DNA of 64,000 nucleotides, from contig NZ_JAGGJW010000007.1 of assembly GCF_017873175.1 (NCBI RefSeq), forward strand, positions 186,001 to 250,000. Reading direction: 5' to 3'. The position numbers were made by a program, and so were the translations under genes. The stretch comes from Neorhizobium petrolearium. GTDB lineage: Bacteria; Pseudomonadota; Alphaproteobacteria; Rhizobiales; Rhizobiaceae. Under the pieces are notes generated by a model that saw only the letters and a program-made list of their open reading frames with translations, made no database searches and was not told where the DNA came from. Every line of letters starts with the position of its first letter. Position 1 is the first letter of the stretch. This document shows, piece after piece, positions 28,907-36,565 of the stretch.

Positions 28907-29320
28907 TCAGATCTCCACGACGACGTAGTCCTCGTCGATGGAGACCGGAAAGACCTCGGCTTGATAAGGGCCTTCCGTGAGCGCTCCGCCTTTTGTGACG
29001 GTGACGTCGAAACTTTTCACACGGGTGCGCGCCGGATCGCACCAGGATTTCCCGGTGCGGATGTCGAACTCCCAGCCGTGCCAGGGGCAGCGTACCAACT
29101 CGCCGTGCCGCGTCATCCGGTACTGGCCAGGCTCGTCGGATTCAGCCAGCCCCACCATCTGGCCGCGGCAGAGGTCGGCACCCTCGTGCGGGCAGCGATT
29201 GGCAATGGCGAAGAACTCGCCTTTGACGTTGAAGAGGGCGATGTCGCGGCCTGCGACCTTCACCAGTTTGGATTTGCCGATATCGAGTTCATCGACCCTT
29301 GCGACGACGTGACGAGCCAT
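28907..29320 (-). CDS. Small Rieske [2Fe-2S] protein
   Basis: A 137-aa soluble Rieske ferredoxin-like protein. Seen: cluster ligands C43-P-H45 (NRCPHEGADLC) and C78-P-W-H81 (VRCPWHGWEF), the CxH...CxxH pattern, within a NirD-like beta fold. The ATG at 29320 is chosen because frames further upstream are only the shadow of the amidohydrolase C-terminus. It lies 2 bp after an amidohydrolase stop. No oxygenase alpha subunit or reductase is in the window, so it may carry electrons to an enzyme encoded elsewhere or serve one of the amidohydrolase-linked steps. Its partner is unknown. Confidence 0.88.
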   Translation of the reverse strand: MARHVVARVDELDIGKSKLVKVAGRDIALFNVKGEFFAIANRCPHEGADLCRGQMVGLAESDEPGQYRMTRHGELVRCPWHGWEFDIRTGKSWCDPARTRVKSFDVTVTKGGALTEGPYQAEVFPVSIDEDYVVVEI

Positions 29321-29322
29321 TC

Positions 29323-30429
29323 TCAGTTCAATCCATAGAAGTTGACAGCATTTCCGGCGAAGATCGCCGCTTTTTCGGCCGCGGTGAGCGGTATCTTGAA
29401 AGCGTAGCGAGGATCGTCGAAGTCCCAATGCGGATAGTCGGTCGAGAACATCAGCCGATCGGTCCCGATCCATTTCAGCGTGTCGGTGAGGTTTTTCGCC
29501 GGGTTCGGTTCTTCCATCGGCTGGGTAGTGAACCAGATATTGCGGCGCAGGTATTCAGACGGTGGCTGCGTCACATGCGGGACCTCGTCGCGCATCGTGC
29601 TCCAGGCCTTGTCCATGCGCCAACCGAAAGCGGGCACCCAGGAAAAGCCGCCTTCAACGAACGAGACTTTGAGTTCCGGAAAGCTCTCGAAGACCCCTTC
29701 AAAAATCAGGCTGGCAATCCCCGCCTGCATCGTCTGCACCTGGCTATGGTGTTCTTCGATATAGTAGGACGGCCAGCCGGCACCGGTCGCCGGATGCCCG
29801 CCGACGCCGCCGACATGCAGCGAGATCGGCAGTCCGTGGCCGACGGCGGCTTCGAAGATAGACCAGTGGCGGCGCTTTCCTAGCGGTTCGATGGAGCGCG
29901 GCGGCAGGAGAATCTGCGCGAACCGCTTGTCGTAAGCGCGGCGATTGATCTCCGCAACAGCGCTGGCCGGGTCTTCCTGAGTGACGATGATCGAGCCGCG
30001 CAGTCGCGGTTCCGGCTCCAGGAATTTGCCGAGTTGCCAGTCGTTCAGCGCGGTCGCGAGCGCCACGGCGAAGTCTGGATGGCGCTGGCCGCTGGCATTG
30101 AAGCGCAGCGGCACAAGCACGCCGATATCGATGCCCAGCCCGTCGAGATGCTGTTCACGCAGGAAGGGCAAATCGGAACCCGGCGGACCGCCGGTCGGTG
30201 GCCAGGAATCGACGCGCGAGACTTCCGGTACCATGCGCGGATGGGAGAGCGTTTCAGCAAGCCCCTGTCGGGTATGGCCACCATAGGTCACCAGGTGATT
30301 CTTCCACCGCTGCGAGAGATAGGGATGCAGTTCGGCCGGCGTCTTCATAGACGGATGAATGTCGCAGTCTATGAGGTTGTATTTGGCCTTTGCCTCGACC
30401 GGGCGCTCCAGCGTTTGGGTTTCCGTCAT
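29323..30429 (-). CDS. Amidohydrolase-2 family protein, type A (copy 1)
   Basis: A 368-aa TIM-barrel metal enzyme of the amidohydrolase_2 family (ACMSD/LigW/LigJ relatives: hydrolases, hydratases or non-oxidative decarboxylases). Seen: IDCDIHP at residues 20-26, so the first metal motif is D23-x-H25 rather than HxH; H205 (ISLHVGG); D331 in FSTDYPHWDFDDP. GGAGG precedes the ATG, and the start overlaps the stop of the upstream paralogue (ATGA). It is closest in the window to the gene at 31565-32668: both have WPPTGGPP or WPPNGGPP, EEHHSQ or EEHYAF and YPHWDFDDPR. The substrate is unknown; the context suggests an aromatic acid. Confidence 0.85.
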   Translation of the reverse strand: MTETQTLERPVEAKAKYNLIDCDIHPSMKTPAELHPYLSQRWKNHLVTYGGHTRQGLAETLSHPRMVPEVSRVDSWPPTGGPPGSDLPFLREQHLDGLGIDIGVLVPLRFNASGQRHPDFAVALATALNDWQLGKFLEPEPRLRGSIIVTQEDPASAVAEINRRAYDKRFAQILLPPRSIEPLGKRRHWSIFEAAVGHGLPISLHVGGVGGHPATGAGWPSYYIEEHHSQVQTMQAGIASLIFEGVFESFPELKVSFVEGGFSWVPAFGWRMDKAWSTMRDEVPHVTQPPSEYLRRNIWFTTQPMEEPNPAKNLTDTLKWIGTDRLMFSTDYPHWDFDDPRYAFKIPLTAAEKAAIFAGNAVNFYGLN

Positions 30430-31550
30430 TTCGCGACCTCCTTTCCGAAATCCGCGGCGATCCGCGAATAGGTGGCGAGCGGATTGTCGATCAGAATTTT
30501 CCTCGCCAGCGTTTCGCCGAAATTTGCGGAAAGCGCGTTCAGGCCCTCGAATTGCGCATGCGGATAATCCGTCGAAAAGAGCAGGATGTCGTCGCAATCG
30601 ATATGCTCGAGCGTGCGCGCGAGTGCGTCCGTTCCAATCGGGGCTTCGACAGGCTGCAGCGTGAAACGCACATGCCTTTTCACGATATCGCTCGGTTGTT
30701 CCGTCACCCAGGGCGTTTCGGCGCGCACGCCGCGCCAGGTCTTGTCGGCCCGCCAGAAGAAGGATGGCAGCCAGGTGAAACCGCTTTCAGCGAAGACCAC
30801 CTTCAGGTCCGGAACCTTGTGGAAGACCCCTTCGGAAATGAGGCTCAGGAGCTGGCTTTCGAAGATCGATGCCTGAGCCACATAGGCCTCGACGAAATAA
30901 CTTGGCCAGCCGGTGGCGGTTGGTGCATGGCGATTGCTTCCACCGGCATGAATACAGAGTGGTAGCCCGTTTCGCGCGGCGGCCTCATAGATCGGCCAGT
31001 ATCGCCGGCGGCCGAGCGGCTCGTCGTTCTGGGCGAGGATTAGCACCTGAACAAAACGCTTGTCGGCGGCGCGTTTCTCGATTTCTGCGACGGCGAGTTC
31101 GGCATTCTGGGCGGAAACGATGATGGAACCCCGCAGGCGTTGCTCCTTGTCCAGCCATTCCCGTGCCAGCCATTCGTTGACCGCGCCGCAAAGCGCCGCT
31201 GCCATATCGTCGGAATGCATGATCATCGAGCCATGCAGCACATTGCAGATGGCGAACCGTGTGCCGAACGGATCGAGCGCCTGGGAGCGCACCGTCTCCA
31301 GGGTGTCTCCCGCAAAGCCGCTTGTCGCCTTCCACTCCGAACGGACATTGATTGGCGCACGTGCCGGTGAGGACGTCATGGCAAGGCTCAGCCGATCGAC
31401 GCCGCGCATGACAAAGGTCTCGCGCCAGTAGTCGTCCAGATAGGGAAGCAGCGTCTTGGTCGCCGGTGAGGCTGGGTGGAGATCGCAATCGATCCCCCCG
31501 ACCGTCGAGAGGCCCGTCTCCTTGCCCAATGATCTGACCATTTCATTCAT
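30426..31550 (-). CDS. Amidohydrolase-2 family protein, type B (copy 1)
   Basis: A 374-aa member of the same family. Seen: GIDCDLHPASP near residue 20 (D-x-H motif), LCIHAGGSNRHAPTATGWP near residue 205, and LFSTDYPHAQFEG near the C-terminus, where type A has HWDFDDP. The order LLPYLDDYWRE after the motif and the RHAP stretch are shared with the gene at 32672-33751 but not with the type A genes. The ATG at 31550 has GGAG nine bases upstream. It lies 14 bp after one type A gene and overlaps the next, inside a compact operon. It may act on a related substrate or form a mixed oligomer with type A, but this is not shown. Confidence 0.83.
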   Translation of the reverse strand: MNEMVRSLGKETGLSTVGGIDCDLHPASPATKTLLPYLDDYWRETFVMRGVDRLSLAMTSSPARAPINVRSEWKATSGFAGDTLETVRSQALDPFGTRFAICNVLHGSMIMHSDDMAAALCGAVNEWLAREWLDKEQRLRGSIIVSAQNAELAVAEIEKRAADKRFVQVLILAQNDEPLGRRRYWPIYEAAARNGLPLCIHAGGSNRHAPTATGWPSYFVEAYVAQASIFESQLLSLISEGVFHKVPDLKVVFAESGFTWLPSFFWRADKTWRGVRAETPWVTEQPSDIVKRHVRFTLQPVEAPIGTDALARTLEHIDCDDILLFSTDYPHAQFEGLNALSANFGETLARKILIDNPLATYSRIAADFGKEVAK

Positions 31551-31564
31551 GCGATTACTCCGGG

Positions 31565-32668
31565 TCAGGGCAAACGGTAGACGTGCTTTGCGTTGCCGCG
31601 GAATATCTGCGCGCGTTCCGTCGGCGACAGCGGCACCTTGAAGGCAAAACGCGGATCGTCGAAATCCCAATGCGGATAGTCGGTCGAGAACATCAGCCGG
31701 TCGGTGCCGACCCAGCGCAGCGTGTCGAGAAGGTGGCGGTTGTTTTCCGGCTCCTCGATCGGCTGGGTGGTGAACCAGACGTTCTCGCGGATATATTCGG
31801 ACGGCGGCCGTTTCACATGCGAGACTTCGGAACGCATCCGCTCCCATTGCTTGTCGAGCCGCCAGGCAAGGGGTGCCGCCCAGGCGAATCCCCCCTCGAC
31901 GACCACGAGCTTCAGCTTCGGGAATCGCTCGAAGACGCCTTCAAAGACCATGCTTGTGACGACGCTCTGCAGGCTGTGCGAGAAGGCGTAGTGTTCCTCG
32001 ATATAGAACGAAAGCCATCCTGCGCCGCTGTTGGTGTGCCAGCCGTAGGCGGCCGAATGCATGCCGATCGGCATATTGTAGTGTTCGGCTGCTTCATAGA
32101 TCGGCCAATAGCGGCGGCGTCCCGCCGGTTCGATGGTGCGCGGTGGGATGGCAATCTGCACGAAGCGGCTATCGCCGATCCGCGTGTCGATTTCGGCCAG
32201 CGCGGACGGAGTATCTTCCTGGGTGACGCAGATCGAGCCCTTCAGGCGCGGTTCGGGAGCCATCCATTTGTCGATCTGCCAGTCGTTGGCGGCAGCGCAC
32301 ATGGCTGCGCCGAGCTCCTGGTTCAGTGTCGAGGAACCGGCCGCGAGCGGCTGCAGGATGCCGTATTCGATGCCGAGCGGATCGAGGAGTTGTTCCTGCA
32401 GATAGGCGAGATCGGAGGCAGGCGGCCCGCCATTCGGTGGCCACGAGTCGCGCCGCATGCCGTTGCCGGGCGTCATGCGCGGGTAGGGTAGGGTGCCGAC
32501 GACCGGATTGGCGCTGCGCGGTCCGTAGTCCGCCAGATGGTCGCGCCAGCGCGCGGGCAGGAATTTCGAAAGCTCGCTCGGCGTGCTGAGGGCCGGGTGG
32601 ATATCGCAATCGATGACGCCGAGTTTGGCCTCGGCCGTGGCGTCTTTTTCCAGAACGGCTTGGTTCAT
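31565..32668 (-). CDS. Amidohydrolase-2 family protein, type A (copy 2)
   Basis: A 367-aa paralogue of the gene at 29323-30429. Seen: VIDCDIHPALSTPSEL near residue 18, RDSWPPNGGPPASDLAYLQEQ, FIEEHYAFSHSLQS-like segment near residue 225, VVEGGFAWAAPLAWRLDKQW, and MFSTDYPHWDFDDPRFAFK at the C-terminus. GGAGG lies before the ATG. The stretches shared with copy 1 are long enough that the other reading frames also resemble each other, which points to duplication at DNA level. It sits 3 bp after the next paralogue in the operon. Confidence 0.85.
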   Translation of the reverse strand: MNQAVLEKDATAEAKLGVIDCDIHPALSTPSELSKFLPARWRDHLADYGPRSANPVVGTLPYPRMTPGNGMRRDSWPPNGGPPASDLAYLQEQLLDPLGIEYGILQPLAAGSSTLNQELGAAMCAAANDWQIDKWMAPEPRLKGSICVTQEDTPSALAEIDTRIGDSRFVQIAIPPRTIEPAGRRRYWPIYEAAEHYNMPIGMHSAAYGWHTNSGAGWLSFYIEEHYAFSHSLQSVVTSMVFEGVFERFPKLKLVVVEGGFAWAAPLAWRLDKQWERMRSEVSHVKRPPSEYIRENVWFTTQPIEEPENNRHLLDTLRWVGTDRLMFSTDYPHWDFDDPRFAFKVPLSPTERAQIFRGNAKHVYRLP

Positions 32669-32671
32669 GGG

Positions 32672-33751
32672 TTAACCCTCCAGTCGCGGGTAGGTGGCGA
32701 GCGCGTTTTCCCGGACCAGGCGGTCGATCAGGCGTTCCGGGAAGCCCGCGGGAATGGCGGCATCACCTTCGAACTGCGGATGCGGATAGTCGGTCGAAAA
32801 GAGCAGCATGTCGTCGGCGTCGAGATGTTCGATGATGCGCTCCAGCTCCTGTGGATCACGCGGCGCGTCGAAGGGTTGCGTCGTCATGCGAATCTGGCGG
32901 CGGACCATCGCGGCTGGCGGTTCCTTCACCCACGGTATCTCGATACGGGCGCCGCGCCAGTCCTTGCTCATGCGCCACATCTGGCCAGGCAGCCAGGAGA
33001 CACCGGATTCGATCAGCACGATCTTCATGTCGGGAAATTTGCCGAGCACACCTTCGGCGACCAAACTGCCGACCTGGGCTGCAAAACCCTGGATCTGGTG
33101 GACGTAATCTTCGGCAAGATAGGAGAGGAAACCGCTTTGGCTGGGTGCATGGCGATAGGCGCTGCCGGCATGCACGCCCAGCGTGAAACCGTGGCGCTGG
33201 GCTGCCTCGTAGATCGGCCAATAGTAGCGACGGCCGAGCGGCATTTCGCCCTGGCAGAGCGCCAGCACCTGCACGAAACGCTTGTCGCCGGCAAAACGCT
33301 CGATCTCCTCGACGGCGGCTTCAGGATTCTGCATCGGCAGAACGAGCGAGGCGCGCAGCCGCGGATCCTTGTCCAACCATTCCGCCTTCAGCCAGTCGTT
33401 GGTGGCGCGGCAGATCGCGGTGGCGAGATAAGGGTCATAGATTGCGTGCACGCCGGTCACGCAGTTCAGGATCGCATATTTGAGGCCGAACGGATCGAGC
33501 AGGTTCTTGCGCAGTTTTTCGACGCCCTTGCCTTCGGCAGCCTTCCAGTCCTCGCGGAAAAATGGCTTGGTGCGTGTCGGGAAATTGGTGAGTTCGAGGC
33601 GATCGACATCGCGCGAAACCACGATCTCCTGCCAGTAATCGTCCAAATATGGCAGCAGATCGGCGCGCTGGGGCGCATCCGGGTGAACGTCACAGTCAAT
33701 CGCGCCCAATTGCGACAAAACCGGGCTCCGCTGGACCACAGCAGTATCCAC
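32672..33751 (-). CDS. Amidohydrolase-2 family protein, type B (copy 2), first gene of the operon
   Basis: A 359-aa paralogue of the gene at 30426-31550. Seen: AIDCDVHPDAPQ near residue 18, LLPYLDDYWQEIV, VHAGSAYRHAPSQSG near residue 190 and LFSTDYPHPQFEGDAA near the C-terminus. The GTG start at 33751 is set by GGGAGG upstream; longer frames run into non-coding sequence. It begins the operon of four amidohydrolases, the Rieske protein and the orphan binding protein. A terminator separates it from the upstream LysR gene, so a promoter should lie in 33752-33940. Confidence 0.83.
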   Translation of the reverse strand: MDTAVVQRSPVLSQLGAIDCDVHPDAPQRADLLPYLDDYWQEIVVSRDVDRLELTNFPTRTKPFFREDWKAAEGKGVEKLRKNLLDPFGLKYAILNCVTGVHAIYDPYLATAICRATNDWLKAEWLDKDPRLRASLVLPMQNPEAAVEEIERFAGDKRFVQVLALCQGEMPLGRRYYWPIYEAAQRHGFTLGVHAGSAYRHAPSQSGFLSYLAEDYVHQIQGFAAQVGSLVAEGVLGKFPDMKIVLIESGVSWLPGQMWRMSKDWRGARIEIPWVKEPPAAMVRRQIRMTTQPFDAPRDPQELERIIEHLDADDMLLFSTDYPHPQFEGDAAIPAGFPERLIDRLVRENALATYPRLEG

Positions 33752-33943
33752 CGCGCAAACCTCCCTTTTTCTCGGCGGCCAGATCTCTGTCCGGTGGCCA
33801 GCCCGCATCTCACTCCCGGGACGGTGCGTTTGAACGCGCTACCGTCCATCGCATCCGTGATGCGTTTCCTCGATGTGAAAGGTAAGGGGCGCCGAAGCGC
33901 GTGAGAATACTCTTTTTTGTCGTAGCGGCTTTCGCAAAACGAG

Positions 33944-33966
33944 AAAGCCGAAAGGCATTCGGCTTT
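33944..33966. terminator. Terminator hairpin downstream of the LysR gene
   Basis: AAAGCCGAA at 33944-33952 pairs with TTCGGCTTT at 33958-33966 with a 5-nt loop. On the minus strand the stem is followed by CTCGTTTTG, a moderate T-run. It would stop transcription from the LysR gene before the amidohydrolase operon. The rest of 33752-33991 holds no gene. Confidence 0.6.
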
Positions 33967-33991
33967 TCTTCTGCGGCAAAGGTGTGGCGGG

Positions 33992-34897
33992 TCATGCGGC
34001 TCTTTCGCCGTGTACCAGTGACGCATGCATATGGATCTTCAGCCAATCCATCAGCGCCTTCACACTTGGCTTTCGGGCCTGGGTCTGGGGGATCAGCGCC
34101 TTCAGCCAGAGTTCCGCAACGGGATAGTCCGGCAGAAGTTCGATGAGCTTGCCTGTCCTGATCGAGTCTTCGGCCACATAGCTCGCCACCATGGCAACGC
34201 CGCGACCCCGCAATGCCAGATCATGCAGGATCTGCGTGTCGTTGGCGCTGAAGGCGGATCGCACCTCCACATCGATGGGGCCGCCGGGGCTCATGAAGGA
34301 CCATGTCGAACCCGTTGCGTGAAAGGTCAGACAGATGTGATTGACGAGATCGCGCGGATGTTTCGGAATACCTCTCGTTTCGAGATAGGAGGGGGCGGCG
34401 CACAGTTTTCTCGGGTAGGGACAAAGCGGCTCGTCGATAACGTTGGAATAGGAGGCAGGCAACGCCCCGAGCGCGATGTCATAGCCCTCCTCGGCCGGAT
34501 TGACGGATCGATCAACCAGCGCAAGATCCATGGTGACATTTGGATTCTCCTGCTGGAAATCGCTGAGAATGCGGGCGAGGAAGGCGATCGTCACCGTCGT
34601 TGGCGCCTTGATCCGGAGGTGCCCTTCAATACGCTGAGCGACTGCGGCAGCACCGCTGATCGCATCATCGACTTCTTTCACCAGCGCCTGGTAGCGAGGC
34701 AGGTAACGCTCGCCGACCTCTGTCAGGATGAGCTGGCGTGTCGAACGGACGAAGAGTTTCACCCGCATCTGATCTTCCAGCCGACTGATGCGCTTCGTCA
34801 CCACGGACGGGGCAACACCGAGATGACGGCCGGCGGCAGAGAAGCTGCCGGAGCGGGAGACTGCGATGAATGTACGGATATTTACGAGCGTATCCAA
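33992..34897 (-). CDS. LysR-family transcriptional regulator
   Basis: A 301-aa LysR regulator. Seen: the N-terminal winged helix-turn-helix (TFIAVSRSGSFSAAGRHLGV, then SVVTKRISRLEDQ), and a C-terminal LysR substrate domain with GYDIALGALP and GRGVAMVASYVAED. The TTG start at 34897 is preferred: GGGAGG lies eight bases upstream and the usual LysR length results. It is divergent from the iron-type ABC operon at 35431 and sits upstream of, and in line with, the amidohydrolase operon. Inference: it senses a pathway compound and controls one or both. Confidence 0.87.
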   Translation of the reverse strand: MDTLVNIRTFIAVSRSGSFSAAGRHLGVAPSVVTKRISRLEDQMRVKLFVRSTRQLILTEVGERYLPRYQALVKEVDDAISGAAAVAQRIEGHLRIKAPTTVTIAFLARILSDFQQENPNVTMDLALVDRSVNPAEEGYDIALGALPASYSNVIDEPLCPYPRKLCAAPSYLETRGIPKHPRDLVNHICLTFHATGSTWSFMSPGGPIDVEVRSAFSANDTQILHDLALRGRGVAMVASYVAEDSIRTGKLIELLPDYPVAELWLKALIPQTQARKPSVKALMDWLKIHMHASLVHGERAA

Positions 34898-35430
34898 TGC
34901 GTTAGCCTCCCAATCCGCCTTAGAAAGACGGTCCTCCGCTTGAACCTTAACACAGTTTATCTTTCTGTTTTCGAGAAAAGTGAATGTAAAAAAATGGTGC
35001 TTTTCGACTGCATGGGAAAAGGTCAATGTAACAGAAGAGGGAATTCCGGTTCTCCGTGGGATGCCGTTCTGGCCTCTTGCGAAGAGGAGATAATCGACCG
35101 GAATTCGAAAACAGGGAGTTTCAATTGATATCGGACGGCGTTGTCGGAAGGGAAGTTTCGTCGCGCCGTCGGGTGCATATCAGGGACCTTGTCAAAGGTG
35201 GAATAGGTGCCAGATCATTTCCAGCCGATATCGAGTTGAACGGCGAACTGAGGGTCTAGGCACTGCCGCGGCCATTCAGGCCGGGACGGGAGAAAGGTGG
35301 CGAAGCCGTCCGGGAAAACGGCTTCGTCGAAAGGAGATCGCGGCGGGACGGCCGCAGAGAGTTCGGTGTCGGATGCCGGGAAAGACCCGGACCAAGCACC
35401 AAATCGTCAAGTTCCAGGGAGGAGAGATAC
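34898..35430. promoter_or_regulatory. Divergent control region between LysR and the iron-type ABC operon
   Basis: A gap of 533 bp without a convincing gene. Seen: an AT-rich stretch at 34940-35000, where promoters and a LysR operator are most likely, and a leader hairpin CGAAGCCGT (35301-35309) with ACGGCTTCG (35318-35326) about 100 bp before the ABC binding-protein gene. The long leader could carry post-transcriptional control. No known riboswitch pattern was recognised. Confidence 0.45.
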
Positions 35431-36492
35431 GTGACGAAAACGATATTCGTGACTTCGGCCATGAGGAAATGGTCGCGGCGATTGTTTCTGACAGTCGCAG
35501 GCGGCCTGATCATGGCGTCGGCGGTCGGCCTGCCGGTTCAGGCACAGGACGCCGAATGGCAGAAGGTGATCGAGGCGGGCAAGAAGGAGGGCACGCTCGT
35601 CCTCTATACAGCGCTGGTCGGTCAGCCGAGTACGAAGGCGATCGCGGAGGCCTTCACAGAAGAGTACGGCATCGAGGTCGAAATCCTCGAGGCCCGTGCC
35701 AGCGAGATTCGCGAGCGCGTTCGCGTCGAGCAGGCTGCAGGCCGTTTTGCTGCCGACGTGATGTTCACCAGCGAAGGGCAGACCATGCTCTACAATACGC
35801 AGGACAAGTCGGTCGATCCGCTGCCCGTTACGCCCAACTCCGGCAAGATCAACGACAGGTTCAAGCTCAAGGTTCCGATGGCTTCGGTCATGACCATTCC
35901 CTACGGCATCATGATCAATACCAGCCTCGTCAAGCCGGAGGATGAGCCGAAGAGCTGGAAAGACCTCGCTGATCCGAAATGGCAGGGCAAGATCCTTTCT
36001 GACGACCCGCGCGCCATCGGCGCCGGCTATCTCTGGTTCTTCTCGACCCATGACCGGATTGGAGAGGATTACGTGAGGAAGGTCGCCGAACAGAAGCTCG
36101 TCTTCACCCGCGACCAGCGCGAATCCCAACGCCGCACCGCGCGTGGCGAATATTCGATCTACATGCCGGTCATCCTGACCGACTTCTCGGATCTGAAGGG
36201 CCTGCCGGTCAAGTTCATCATTCCGGAGGAAGGCGTTCCCTACGTGCTTTACGGCAACGTCCTGCTCAAGAAGGCTCCGCACCCGAACGCCGCCAAGCTC
36301 TATCTCGACTTCATGCAGAGCCCCACCGTGCAGAAAATCTACGCGGGTCTCGGTTATGGTCCGGTGCTGGACGGCATGACAGAAGGCCTGCCGGCCGACG
36401 TCAAGGCGATTTCCGAAGCCAAGCTCTACGGTACGACGGATACGACGCGCCAGAACGAGATGCTCGCCAAGTCGAAGGAAATCTTCAAGTGA
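35431..36492 (+). CDS. Iron-type ABC transporter substrate-binding protein
   Basis: Periplasmic binding protein of 353 aa, AfuA/FutA type. Seen: an extended leader with a twin-arginine (KWSRRLFLTVAGGLIMAS) and cleavage near VQAQ, then EGTLVLYTALVGQPSTKAI, RVRVEQAAGRFAADVMF and ARGEYSIYMPVILTDFSD. A GTG start is used, with GGGAGGAG five bases upstream; an ATG ten codons later is less well placed. It is paralogous to the orphan protein at 27848-28867 and heads an operon with its own permease and ATPase. The ligand could be iron or a small organic acid, and the context favours the latter. Confidence 0.87.
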   Translation: MTKTIFVTSAMRKWSRRLFLTVAGGLIMASAVGLPVQAQDAEWQKVIEAGKKEGTLVLYTALVGQPSTKAIAEAFTEEYGIEVEILEARASEIRERVRVEQAAGRFAADVMFTSEGQTMLYNTQDKSVDPLPVTPNSGKINDRFKLKVPMASVMTIPYGIMINTSLVKPEDEPKSWKDLADPKWQGKILSDDPRAIGAGYLWFFSTHDRIGEDYVRKVAEQKLVFTRDQRESQRRTARGEYSIYMPVILTDFSDLKGLPVKFIIPEEGVPYVLYGNVLLKKAPHPNAAKLYLDFMQSPTVQKIYAGLGYGPVLDGMTEGLPADVKAISEAKLYGTTDTTRQNEMLAKSKEIFK

Positions 36493-36500
36493 CGTTGCCG

Positions 36501-36531
36501 CGCCGTCGCCGGTACGAGACCGGCGGCGGCG
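36501..36531 (+). promoter_or_regulatory. Intercistronic hairpin after the binding-protein gene
   Basis: A 13-bp stem (CGCCGTCGCCGGT at 36501-36513 with its partner at 36519-36531, one G-U) around a 5-nt loop, 9 bp after the stop. It is followed by TGCTTTCCC, too weak for full termination. Likely it stabilises the upstream message or attenuates reading into the permease. Confidence 0.6.
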
Positions 36532-36565
36532 TGCTTTCCCATGACATCGGAGCAACGAGGATCCT

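Noticed and set aside
29321..29473. A 51-residue N-terminal extension of the Rieske protein
   Set aside because: The extension is the amidohydrolase C-terminus read in another frame. It resembles the matching shadow near 31600 only because the two amidohydrolase genes are paralogous at DNA level.
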